This document shows, one piece after another, positions 7,577-15,530 of a stretch of 32,557 bases of DNA. A model generated the notes under the pieces. It was given only the letters and a program-made list of their open reading frames with translations. It was not told the DNA's origin and ran no database searches. The position numbers and the translations under genes were made by a program. The DNA comes from DASVWZ01 sp036392935 (GTDB lineage Bacteria > Acidobacteriota > Terriglobia > Terriglobales > Acidobacteriaceae): assembly GCA_036392935.1 (NCBI GenBank), contig DASVWZ010000184.1, positions 1 through 32,557 of the forward strand, written 5' to 3'. Within the stretch, counting starts at the first letter, position 1. Every line of letters begins with the position of its first letter.

Positions 7577-8044
7577 CTATCCGGTCCACTTCTTGTCGGT
7601 CTTCAGAACATCCATGATCTTCGCCAGGCGGCGCGTTCGCGTCTCCGGCTGCTTGGCATCGGTGATGGAACGCGCCATCTCTTTCTTGTGAGTAAAGGAA
7701 AGAGTCTCCCATTTGGCCGCAGCTTTCTTGCTCCTGGCCAGCTCCTTCTTAAGCTCCGGCGGAGCTTCGACGGTCCGCACTTCCAGGTCGCGTTCCATCA
7801 CGAATGCCGCTACATCGCCGGCTTTCACGCCCGCGCCCTCGCGCATGGTTTTGTTGATGGCCATAAAATGGCATCCGCCCATCGGCATGAGAGATGAGCG
7901 AAAAGGAAATCCGTTCAGCGAGCCGCGGACTTTCACCTGCCCGCGAGTTCCAAATACCTGTTCGACATCGAACGGCGCTTTAAGTCCGGCAACCTGGCTG
8001 CCGTCGCGGCCTTCCAGTCTAGCGGTGAACTTGAGTGGTTTCAT
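7577..8044 (-). CDS. DUF1905 / YdeI-like (OmpD-associated) small protein
   Basis: This 155-residue cytoplasmic protein has two parts. Residues 1-85 match the DUF1905 beta-barrel pattern (QVKVRGSLNGFPFRSSL, MGGCHFMAINKTMREGAG, KAGDVAAFVMERD). Residues about 90-152 match the YdeI / 'bacteriocin-protection' helical tail (PPELKKELARSKKAAAKWE, SFTHKKEMARSI, KQPETRTRRLAKIMDVL). The molecular function of this family is not established. The ATG at 8044 has GGGAG eight bases upstream and gives the usual N-terminus MKPLKFTA; a TTG five codons earlier is also open but overlaps that ribosome binding site. It converges on the thiE-family gene with only 10 bp between the stop codons and diverges from the lipoprotein gene. 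Confidence 0.85.
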   Translation of the reverse strand: MKPLKFTARLEGRDGSQVAGLKAPFDVEQVFGTRGQVKVRGSLNGFPFRSSLMPMGGCHFMAINKTMREGAGVKAGDVAAFVMERDLEVRTVEAPPELKKELARSKKAAAKWETLSFTHKKEMARSITDAKQPETRTRRLAKIMDVLKTDKKWTG

Positions 8045-8122
8045 GGCAATTGCTCCCAAAGAAAGGATCAGGATACATCAGCTCGCCACACGCCTTTCGA
8101 ACGCCAAATCCAGCTGAGACGC

Positions 8123-8152
8123 TTGGGCTTCTGGCGCCGACGCAGGTACAAT
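8123..8152 (+). promoter_or_regulatory. Possible sigma-70 promoter of the lipoprotein gene
   Basis: TTGGGC at 8123-8128, an 18-bp spacer and TACAAT at 8147-8152 lie 38 bp before the ATG at 8190, in the divergent region. This was found by eye and not scored. Confidence 0.35.
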
Positions 8153-8189
8153 AGGGAATTCTCCGATTCTCTCAGGATCAAACAACCGG

Positions 8190-9767
8190 ATGATGTTTCG
8201 AGGATTTCTATTAAGGAATGCTTCGCGCCTTGCTTGCCTGGCGCTTGCAGTCGCGCTCCTGCTTGCCTGGACTGGCTGTGGCGAGAATTATCGCCCCGTC
8301 GCAACGCCAATCATTCCCATCGCACCCAATCCGGGCTTTACGCACTTCGTCGTAGTCTTGAGCAGCAATGGCCTGAATGATCCGGGCGCGAGCACAACAA
8401 TTGATGTATCGGGCGACACGGCCATCTCGCAAGCCACGGTTGGCGTGCTGCCATCATGGGCTTTCATACTGTCCGGCTCGAAGATGTATGTGACCAACAG
8501 CCTGGATGACACGATTTCCGTGTTCTTGCCGTCGTCACCCCTTGGCGTCGCTACCGTCAGCCTGCCCGCCGGCTCGGGACCGGTTTATCTGACAAGCACC
8601 GAGACGGATCCGGTTAGCATCACTCCCAACTCGGTTTACGTGGCCAACGCAGGCAACAACACGGTCTCCATTGTTTCCCAAAACCTGGACGCTGTCACCG
8701 CAACGGTTCCGGTGGGAGTTAAGCCCGTGGCACTTGCCGAGTTGCCACGCCAAGGCGAAGTCTTCGTCGCGAATGAAGGAAGCGGTGGCTTGCCTGGCTC
8801 GGTCAACAGTATCAACACAGTTGACGATACGGTAAATCCGCCAATTGCAGCCTGCGCCAGCGCGCCTTGGCAGTCCCCGGTGGCGATCGCGGCTCGCTCA
8901 GACAGCGACAGAGTTTACGTTCTCGATCAAGGCAGCGGCTATGTAACCGCGATTAGCACATCGTCAGGCACCACCACGTCCACCGTGGTTGGCTGCGCTC
9001 CCGTCGGCGCCGGCGCTAACTTCATGAATTACGATTCGGCGCTGAATCGTTTGTATATTGCAAACCCAACCACGCAGACGCTGAGCATTGTGGATGCGTC
9101 GCAGCAAACGTTTTCGGGCGCGTCAGTGCTCGACGTCATCAGTTTTGCCGCGGGCAGCGCCGCCTGCCCAAGCGGATGTTCTCCGCTTTCCGCCACGATC
9201 ATTCCGCCGTTGGGCGGACCCGCATACGTGGCGACCGCGGCGGTTTCAGGCGGCCAGGTGACATCGAGTGTGACTGTCGTCAACACGACAACCTTTGCCA
9301 TCCAGGGAAAGGTTCCATTGACCACTGTCCCGCAGTCATGCGTCACAGACACACCTTTTGAGCTTTATACCGCAGCGTCTGCCGACGGCACCCGCGTCTA
9401 CGTGGGCAACTGCGATGCCGGCAGCACTTTTATCATCAATACGGCGACCAACACGCTGGAGTCGGACATGTTGGCGCCACTCAGCGCTGCGCGCGCGTCG
9501 GCTTTGGTCATTACGGGTGCCTCGCAGAACGGCGGGGAAACGACTTATAGTTACCGGGTGGTCGCCGGATCGCGGCTTCGGATCGGCATGACCGTTGTGG
9601 TGCAAAACATGGGTGACTCCTCAAACGACGGGACTTTCACCATAGTGGGTTTGGCACCGGGAACTTTTACCGTGGTGAACACGTTCGGAGTAAGTGCGGC
9701 CGGTCAGCAAGGAACTGCGATCGCTTTGGCTCCGCAGAGCCCGATCTTCGTGGTTGCCGGGCCGTAG
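8190..9767 (+). CDS. Secreted lipoprotein with YVTN-type beta-propeller repeats
   Basis: This 525-residue protein starts with a basic, hydrophobic signal (MMFRGFLLRNASRL, then LACLALAVALLLAW) ending at a cysteine in TGC at about residue 29, so it is probably a lipoprotein, although the lipobox has an unusual Trp at -3. The body repeats the YVTN/NHL-like blade motif: KMYVTNSLDDTISVF, SVYVANAGNNTVSIV, RVYVLDQGSGYVTAI and RLYIANPTTQTLSIVD, spaced about 45-55 residues apart. This fits a seven-bladed propeller displayed on the outer or cell surface. The last 90 residues (SYRVVAGSRLRIGMTVVVQN) look like a separate beta-sandwich. Such proteins are common in Acidobacteriota, and their ligands are generally unknown. 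The frame is well supported; function is not. Confidence 0.85.
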   Translation: MMFRGFLLRNASRLACLALAVALLLAWTGCGENYRPVATPIIPIAPNPGFTHFVVVLSSNGLNDPGASTTIDVSGDTAISQATVGVLPSWAFILSGSKMYVTNSLDDTISVFLPSSPLGVATVSLPAGSGPVYLTSTETDPVSITPNSVYVANAGNNTVSIVSQNLDAVTATVPVGVKPVALAELPRQGEVFVANEGSGGLPGSVNSINTVDDTVNPPIAACASAPWQSPVAIAARSDSDRVYVLDQGSGYVTAISTSSGTTTSTVVGCAPVGAGANFMNYDSALNRLYIANPTTQTLSIVDASQQTFSGASVLDVISFAAGSAACPSGCSPLSATIIPPLGGPAYVATAAVSGGQVTSSVTVVNTTTFAIQGKVPLTTVPQSCVTDTPFELYTAASADGTRVYVGNCDAGSTFIINTATNTLESDMLAPLSAARASALVITGASQNGGETTYSYRVVAGSRLRIGMTVVVQNMGDSSNDGTFTIVGLAPGTFTVVNTFGVSAAGQQGTAIALAPQSPIFVVAGP

Positions 9768-9836
9768 TCGATTGGGTCGCCGGGAGATCGAATCATTGAA
9801 CGATTGACTCGTTGCCTTCCGCTTCCCAGTTTTTCC

Positions 9837-10322
9837 TCAACGCGCGGCGGCGACTTTTGCTTCTTTGTAGCGCAGCGCAATGTTCATATAAACATCGCCG
9901 CTGGCGGTTTCGAGACACATGACGAGAGCTTCGGTGTCTTCGCTGCCGGCAGGTCCGCGTTCGGAAGTGTGAACGACCGGAGGATGAATGCGGAAGCGGA
10001 ATCCCTGGTCGTTGAGCGCCGTGATGGCGTTTCCGACCACCTGATTGGCAAGTTCGCAGACAGTTTCTTTCACCAGCGCGTCGGATGCAGGCAAGTCTTC
10101 GCCGGCAAATTTGCTGGCTACGCGCACGGCGGTTTCGGGGTCGAGGTCGATCACCATGCGACCTTCGATGTCGCCGGTGACCCAGATGAGCGCGGCGACT
10201 CCTTTGCGGCGATAGGCTTCCTCTTCCATGGTCAAATTGACGATGGAAGTCGGACCTTTGAGTCCGTCAGAAAGCACGGCGTCAGCCGCGTTGATGAACG
10301 GCTGGATCAATTCCATCTTCAT
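9837..10322 (-). CDS. cheX: CheX-type chemotaxis phosphatase
   Basis: This 161-residue protein shows the CheX/CheC active-site motif E90-L-A-N93, followed by QVVGNAITAL, which together insert into the receiver to hydrolyse CheY-phosphate. The N-terminus MKMELIQPFINAADAVL and the VTGDIEGRMVIDLDPETAVRVAS strand-helix region match the family. It is the last gene of the che operon; its ATG (10322) lies 2 bp past the stop of the single-domain receiver gene, which is the obvious substrate. Length is normal for CheX. It converges on the lipoprotein gene with 69 bp between the ends, where I see no clear terminator. Confidence 0.88.
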   Translation of the reverse strand: MKMELIQPFINAADAVLSDGLKGPTSIVNLTMEEEAYRRKGVAALIWVTGDIEGRMVIDLDPETAVRVASKFAGEDLPASDALVKETVCELANQVVGNAITALNDQGFRFRIHPPVVHTSERGPAGSEDTEALVMCLETASGDVYMNIALRYKEAKVAAAR

Positions 10323-10324
10323 GA

Positions 10325-10759
10325 CTAGGCTCCCGCGGCGCTGGCGACACTGGCGTCTTCACCGAGCACGTATTTGATTACCTCGTAAAGAACCTCCGGC
10401 TTAACCGGTTTCTGGACAAAGTGGCGCGCTCCACGCTGCAACGCGGCCACGATGTTTTCCTGATAGCCGACGGAAGAAACCATGACCACGCGAGCGTCGG
10501 GATGGGCTTTGACGATCTTCTCCGCTGCCTCAATGCCTTCCATTTGCGGCATGGTGATGTCCATCAAGACGAGATCGGGTTTGGTCCGTTCGTATTCGGC
10601 GATGGCAGTGACACCGTCTCCGGCTTCTCCGGCCAATTGTCCGCCGAATGACTCGATCATGCGTGCAAGGTTCTTGCGCGCGAAGACGGAGTCGTCGACG
10701 ATGAGGTAGCGAACGGGCTGTCCGTCCTTGCTACGCTTGACAGCTGCGAACTGCTCCAT
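10325..10759 (-). CDS. cheY: CheY-type single-domain response regulator
   Basis: This 144-residue receiver has acidic pocket D22/D23, phospho-acceptor D67 (LMDITMPQMEG), S95 at the Thr/Ser switch position and K117 (FVQKPVKPE). It has no output domain beyond short tails: about 15 residues at the N-terminus and an Ala/Ser-rich C-terminus. The start is the ATG at 10759 because a near-perfect Shine-Dalgarno (GGAGGAGG, minus strand, 10765-10772) lies 5 bases upstream; the frame is open for 48 more codons but overlaps cheB. It is presumably phosphorylated by the CheA of this operon and dephosphorylated by CheX. Its target (flagellar motor, type IV pili or another process) is not in the window. Confidence 0.9.
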   Translation of the reverse strand: MEQFAAVKRSKDGQPVRYLIVDDSVFARKNLARMIESFGGQLAGEAGDGVTAIAEYERTKPDLVLMDITMPQMEGIEAAEKIVKAHPDARVVMVSSVGYQENIVAALQRGARHFVQKPVKPEVLYEVIKYVLGEDASVASAAGA

Positions 10760-10811
10760 AACAACCTCCTCCAAATTCAACTGCACCGGCCAAATGCGTT
10801 GCCGGCCAAAA

Positions 10812-11909
10812 TCAAAAGGCACCCGCCTTGCTGGCGTTGCCATGCGGGGCTCGTTCCACTCGAGGATCGGCGCACTGCAACATAATGGCGTGAGCCAAAG
10901 CATCGAGCGGCAAAATGCGCTGGGCGAAATTCATCTCAATGGCCGCTTTAGGCATGCCGAACACGACGCAGGATTGCTCGTCCTGTGCGATGGTCATGCC
11001 GCCGGCTGCTTTTATGCGTCCCAAGCCTGCAGCGCCATCTTCGCCCATGCCGGTCATGAGAACACCGACACTGTTGGCGCCGAATTCCTCGGCCACACTC
11101 TTGAAGAGTACGTCGACTGACGGGCGATGTCCGTTCACCGGAGGTTCATCGCTAAGCACGGCTACGTCGGCGAGTGGCAGTTTCTTCACCTTCAGGTGCC
11201 GGCTGCCCGGGCAAACCAGAGCGCGTCCGGCGAGAAGCAAATCGCCGGATTGCGCTTCTTTTACTGAGATCGCACAGACTTCATCCAGGCGCCGTGCGAA
11301 CATCTCGGTAAATCCTTCGGGCATATGCTGCACAATCACGATCGTTCCAGGAAAGTCTTTGGGAAGCTGCGGCAGCAGGTATTGCAAGGCGTGCGGGCCG
11401 CCGGTGGAAACTCCGATAGCAACCAGACGGTTGGGCTTGTTGCCACTATCCAGCGCGGCCTTGCCGCTGTGGCGAAGTAGAGTAGTCTCCGGATGACTGG
11501 CTGGACCACGGCTCTGCGCTGCGGCCTTGATTTTGGAGATGAGTTCGGCGGCGATCTCCGGCATGCAAGCCGAAACATCGGTCGGCTTGGCGACGAAATC
11601 GAACGCTCCCATGGAGAGCGCTTTCAGGGTTACCGAAGCGCCCTGCGTGCTGTGCGAGCTGACCACAATCACCGGGATCTGATGGCGCCGCATGATCTGC
11701 CTGAGCATGTCAAGGCCGCTCATGCCGGGCATTTCAAGGTCGAGCGTAACCACCTGCGGCTTCAGGTCTTCGATCTTCTTGAGGCCGAAGTTGCCGTCCA
11801 TCGCCGTTCCCACGACCTGAATGGATTTATCGGTCGCAAGAATTTCCGGAATGAGCTTGCGCATCAGCGCGGAATCATCGACCACCAGTACGCGAACGGG
11901 ATCGCTCAT
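10812..11909 (-). CDS. cheB: CheB receptor methylesterase/deamidase
   Basis: This 365-residue enzyme has a receiver at 1-120 (D11/D12, phospho-acceptor D57 in TLDLEMPGMSG, K109) and a C-terminal methylesterase at about 158-350. The catalytic triad is S168 in GVSTGGP, H195 in VQHMPEG and D291 in TGMGEDGA. It removes methyl groups from receptor glutamates when phosphorylated by CheA, opposing the CheR encoded two genes upstream. The ATG at 11909 overlaps the cheA stop by 4 bp (ATGA), so translation is coupled. All key residues are present and length is normal. Confidence 0.95.
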   Translation of the reverse strand: MSDPVRVLVVDDSALMRKLIPEILATDKSIQVVGTAMDGNFGLKKIEDLKPQVVTLDLEMPGMSGLDMLRQIMRRHQIPVIVVSSHSTQGASVTLKALSMGAFDFVAKPTDVSACMPEIAAELISKIKAAAQSRGPASHPETTLLRHSGKAALDSGNKPNRLVAIGVSTGGPHALQYLLPQLPKDFPGTIVIVQHMPEGFTEMFARRLDEVCAISVKEAQSGDLLLAGRALVCPGSRHLKVKKLPLADVAVLSDEPPVNGHRPSVDVLFKSVAEEFGANSVGVLMTGMGEDGAAGLGRIKAAGGMTIAQDEQSCVVFGMPKAAIEMNFAQRILPLDALAHAIMLQCADPRVERAPHGNASKAGAF

Positions 11910-14101
11910 GCGTGAGCCTCCCGCGCAGGTTGAGTGCGCGCCGCGTGGGCAAGCGCCAAGATGAAACCGTGACGCGAGTTGGCCTCAGGGCGCCACTTGG
12001 CGAAGCGTTCGACAACCGCAGCCAGATTGAGAATCAGTACCACTTTTCCGTCACCCAGAATGGAAGCGCCGCTGACCAGATCGCTTTCCACCGACTGATC
12101 GTCGAGCGGCTTGATCACCAGTTCTTCTTCACCGGCGAGGCCGTCAACCAGCAGGCCAAAGCGGCGATCGCCAAACGAGACGACTAACACAAATATTTTG
12201 GGGTCATGGCCCGGAAGGTTTTGCGGCGCAAGTTGACCCAGGCGGATGATGGGCAAAACATGATCGCGCAACTGCAAGACTTCGCGTCCTTCGACCAGGT
12301 GCAGATCGGATTCCCTGCCGCGGGTGATTTCGGCCACGGTGTTCAGCTGGATGGCGTAGAGCTGTTGCTGCACCCGGAACAGCAAAGCCTGAATGATCGC
12401 CAGGGTAAGTGGTAGCCGCAAACGGAAGCGCGTGCCTTTTGCAGATTCGGTTTCCACCTGTACCGAACCTTTCAATCGCTCTAAGACGCTGCCCACGATA
12501 TCAAGTCCAACACCGCGCCCGGAAACTTCGGTGATCTTTTCGGCTGTGGTGAATCCCGGTTTGAAGATCACCTGCAGCAGTTCGGCCTCGCTCATACGCG
12601 CGGCAGCTTCAGCGTCGAGCAAGCCAAGCTTGATGCCGGACGCCCTGATTTTGGCCACGTCAATGCCTCGTCCATCATCAGAGATTTCGACCACGACTTG
12701 GTTCCCTTGATGGTAGGCATTTAGCGTGATCGTGCCGTGCGCAGGTTTTCCGCTACGAGTGCGCTCTTCCGGCGGCTCAATCCCATGGCTGATCGCATTT
12801 CGCACCAGGTGAGTCATGGGCTCGGCGATCGCGTCGAGCAATCCTTTGTCGAGATCGGTGTCCTGACCCTTGAGCGCAACTTCCACTTTGCGCCCGCACT
12901 GCTTGGCGACGTCGCGCACCATCCTCGGGAAGCGGCGGAAAAGCTGTTCTGCCGGAACCATGCGCACTTTCATCACCGCTCTTTGCAAATCGTTCAGCGC
13001 GCGGGACTGGAACGCCATGGCATCGGAGAAGCGCATCCGCACCGGATCTTTCTGAGAGTGCGCCGGGAATTCGTTGAGCGCCTGCTGCAGCATGGATTTT
13101 CCGATGATCAATTCGCCGACCAGGCTGATCATGGTGTCAATACGCTCGGCATCGATGCGCAAGATATTTTCAACTGGGGTGGAGCTGTCTTTGGCTGCCT
13201 TGGCGGGCGCGGGCGCTTGCACGTTCTGCGTGGCGGCAGCAACACTCGTGGCCAAGCGATTGTTGCTCTCAGGCTTCGCTTCTGGCGCGACGGCAGCCGT
13301 GGTGTTGCCGGCTTTCGCTTTGGCTTTCTTGTTCTCCGCAATTGGTTTGCCGGCAGCCACACTGCTCACCGGTGCGCCAGCCAAAGCTTCGACGCGGACT
13401 TCAGCAATCGCGGTAGGAATACGGCACTTTGCGGCTACTTCTTCGTCGGATTTGGTGGTGGCATAGAGCACTTCCAACTGTTTGGAAGCGGCGGCAGAGC
13501 TGGCTTCCGGCCGCATGGCCAGAACTTCGCCGATCTCAGACAGCGCATGCTGTAAAAGCTGCCGGGCCGCAATGGGCATGGCACATCGAGGATCGACGAT
13601 AGCGTGAATGTGAAATCCGGACAGGCCCCGTGTGGCGGCTTCGTTCAGCGTGAGGAGCTCGTACTCATTCCATGAAGTTGAAGCCGTCTTTTTTCTCGGT
13701 GTCTTTTCCGGGGAACTGCCGCCTCCCGAGAGTTGCTTCACCATGGCCTGCAGTGGCGCTGCGGAAGGTAGGTCCGAACCGCTGCGGTACGAGTCGATCA
13801 TGGCTGCAAAGGTGTCAGCCGCAGTGAATGCTATCTCTGCCAGCGGCTGGCTGTCTCCACCATCCAAAGCCAGAGCATCTTCCAGCTGGTGTGAAAGTTC
13901 ACTCAACTCGCGGAAACCGGTAGCCGCGGCGTCGCCCTTCAAGGTGTGTACGATCCGCCGCAATTCCTTGACGCTTTCCTTGTCGGACGGGTCTTTTTCC
14001 AGCTTGAGAGCCTGCTCATTCAACGACTGCAGCAGTTCCTGCGCAGTCTCGAAGAACAGCTGCCGCAATTCGGGGCCGGATTCGTCGGAAAACTGACTCA
14101 C
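11906..14101 (-). CDS. cheA: CheA chemotaxis histidine kinase
   Basis: This 731-residue kinase starts at a GTG (14101), which overlaps the cheR stop as GTGA and has GGAGG four bases upstream; the frame runs 63 codons further into cheR without a start signal. Domains: P1 at about 1-120 with phospho-accepting H52 (RRIVHTLKGDAAATGF), an intermediate beta-alpha domain at about 143-240 in the P2 position, an Ala/Lys/Pro-rich linker at 250-310, P3 dimerisation at 312-382, P4 ATPase at 385-563 (N box HLVRNAISHGIE, DDGRGID, GRGVGLDIVG) and a CheW-like P5 at about 566-705. Its role is to phosphorylate CheY and CheB under receptor control. The middle domain does not look like the standard enterobacterial P2. 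There is no fused receiver. Confidence 0.95.
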   Translation of the reverse strand: MSQFSDESGPELRQLFFETAQELLQSLNEQALKLEKDPSDKESVKELRRIVHTLKGDAAATGFRELSELSHQLEDALALDGGDSQPLAEIAFTAADTFAAMIDSYRSGSDLPSAAPLQAMVKQLSGGGSSPEKTPRKKTASTSWNEYELLTLNEAATRGLSGFHIHAIVDPRCAMPIAARQLLQHALSEIGEVLAMRPEASSAAASKQLEVLYATTKSDEEVAAKCRIPTAIAEVRVEALAGAPVSSVAAGKPIAENKKAKAKAGNTTAAVAPEAKPESNNRLATSVAAATQNVQAPAPAKAAKDSSTPVENILRIDAERIDTMISLVGELIIGKSMLQQALNEFPAHSQKDPVRMRFSDAMAFQSRALNDLQRAVMKVRMVPAEQLFRRFPRMVRDVAKQCGRKVEVALKGQDTDLDKGLLDAIAEPMTHLVRNAISHGIEPPEERTRSGKPAHGTITLNAYHQGNQVVVEISDDGRGIDVAKIRASGIKLGLLDAEAAARMSEAELLQVIFKPGFTTAEKITEVSGRGVGLDIVGSVLERLKGSVQVETESAKGTRFRLRLPLTLAIIQALLFRVQQQLYAIQLNTVAEITRGRESDLHLVEGREVLQLRDHVLPIIRLGQLAPQNLPGHDPKIFVLVVSFGDRRFGLLVDGLAGEEELVIKPLDDQSVESDLVSGASILGDGKVVLILNLAAVVERFAKWRPEANSRHGFILALAHAARTQPAREAHA

Positions 14102-15009
14102 GCGTCCTCCCCGTTGCGCTGGTATGCGGTGCCGGAATTTTGATAAATCATGGTGAATTTGTCGGTCAGGCCGATCAGGCTCTCGGCATGGCCAACCAGG
14201 AGATATCCGCCGGGATTGAGGCAGCGATAAAACTTCTCGAGCAACCGTTTCTGCTCGGCTTCGTCGAAGTACATCATGACGTTGCGGCAAAAGATCACGT
14301 CGTTGCGTTGCGGCAAATATTCGGTCTTCAAATTATGAAAGTCAAAGTGGACCAGTTCACGCAGAGTTTTCTTCACCACATATCGCTCATCGACTTTGTC
14401 GAAATGCCGCAGCCGATAGCTGTAATCGACCGGGCTCATGTGATGTTCGCTGTAGATACCCTCCTGCGCGGCGCGCAGTGCGGTATAGCTGATGTCGCTA
14501 GCCAGAATCTCAACCTTCCACGGGGGCGGTATCAACGGCTTGGGCACGGTGCAATCGAAGGTTGCAAGATCCATGAGCAGGCGGCCGGTAAAAGCATCGG
14601 CCAGCAGCATGGCGATGGTGTATGGTTCCTGACCGGTTGAGCAGCCGGCGCTCCAGATGCGCACAGAATGCACGCGTTGCTGGTGTTTGCGCTTGAGAAG
14701 CTCTTCAAGAATCTGCTTGGTGAAAAGTTCGAGTTGCGCCTTGTTGCGGAAAAAGCTGGTCTCGTTGACGGTTAAGTTTTCAAGCAGCTTGGCCAGTTCC
14801 TGGCGCCCTTCGTTGCTGATGAGCAGGCGGTAGTAGCTGTAGAAGGAGTCGAGGCGGCATTCCCGCAGCCGCCGTTGCAGGCGGTCCTGCAGAAAGTGGG
14901 CGCGGCGCGAGTCGAAGTACATACCGCACTCCTGATAGATCAGAGCTTGCAACAGCTTCAGCTCTGAATCGCTGAGGTTTAACTGCGTCGCTGTGCCTGT
15001 GGTGCCCAT
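14098..15009 (-). CDS. cheR: CheR receptor methyltransferase
   Basis: This 303-residue S-adenosylmethionine-dependent methyltransferase has the all-helical CheR N-domain at 10-75, then NLTVNETSFFRN (78-89), the SAM-binding WSAGCSTGQEPYTIAML (119-135), and IFCRNVMMYFD further on. It methylates glutamates in the cytoplasmic helices of the chemoreceptor. It lies between cheW (5 bp upstream) and cheA (4-bp overlap). There are no TPR repeats or other C-terminal extension. The receptor gene of this operon encodes no C-terminal NWETF-type pentapeptide, so this CheR probably does not use tethering. Confidence 0.95.
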   Translation of the reverse strand: MGTTGTATQLNLSDSELKLLQALIYQECGMYFDSRRAHFLQDRLQRRLRECRLDSFYSYYRLLISNEGRQELAKLLENLTVNETSFFRNKAQLELFTKQILEELLKRKHQQRVHSVRIWSAGCSTGQEPYTIAMLLADAFTGRLLMDLATFDCTVPKPLIPPPWKVEILASDISYTALRAAQEGIYSEHHMSPVDYSYRLRHFDKVDERYVVKKTLRELVHFDFHNLKTEYLPQRNDVIFCRNVMMYFDEAEQKRLLEKFYRCLNPGGYLLVGHAESLIGLTDKFTMIYQNSGTAYQRNGEDA

Positions 15010-15014
15010 AGTGG

Positions 15015-15518
15015 TTAGGTCGTCGTGTTATTGCCAGAAGCCGCCGCTGCGCGAGTTCCTGAATCGGTTTGCTTCCCGTTCTTTTGCTTTCCGCCGGAAT
15101 CCAGCAACTTATCGAGATCGAGCAGAACAATGAGCCGGCCACCGTGCTTGCCCAATCCGGTCACGCACTTGATGCCACCCTCCAGCGATTCGGTTGGGGA
15201 TGGTTCAATATCCGCTTCAGCGATCTTGAGTACCTCCGACGCCGAATCGACGATCAGTCCGGAAAGCTTTCCTCTGTGGTTGACCACGAGAATCCGGTTG
15301 TGGCGCTCACGGCTGGGCGATGTTTCGCCAAGGCGCTTGCGCAAATCAAGCACGGAGACAATGCGGCCGCGCAGGTTGATCACGCCTTCCATATAGTCAG
15401 GCGCATCCGGAACGGCGGTCACTTCGGGCACGCGGACAATCTCGTGCAACGCGGTAATGGGAACGCCGTAGGTTTCCCGCCCCACTTTGAATCCGATGAT
15501 GTGCAGTTCGTTCGCCAT
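15015..15518 (-). CDS. cheW: CheW coupling protein
   Basis: This 167-residue CheW has the expected two five-stranded barrel halves: FKVGRETYGVPITALHEIVR near the start, YMEGVINLRGRIVSVLDLRKRLG around 40-62, then RILVVNHRGKLSGLIVDSASEV and GLGKHGGRLIVLLDLDKLL. It links CheA to receptors in the array. The ATG at 15518 with GGGAA seven bases upstream is preferred to the TTG four codons earlier. The C-terminal 25 residues (KQKNGKQTDSGTR and on) are polar and probably disordered. It lies 12 bp downstream of the chemoreceptor gene. Confidence 0.93.
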   Translation of the reverse strand: MANELHIIGFKVGRETYGVPITALHEIVRVPEVTAVPDAPDYMEGVINLRGRIVSVLDLRKRLGETSPSRERHNRILVVNHRGKLSGLIVDSASEVLKIAEADIEPSPTESLEGGIKCVTGLGKHGGRLIVLLDLDKLLDSGGKQKNGKQTDSGTRAAAASGNNTTT

Positions 15519-15530
15519 CGATATTCCCAA

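Noticed and set aside
12737..13555. 272-codon plus-strand frame inside cheA
   Set aside because: It is antisense to an intact cheA with all motifs; the translation is low-complexity.
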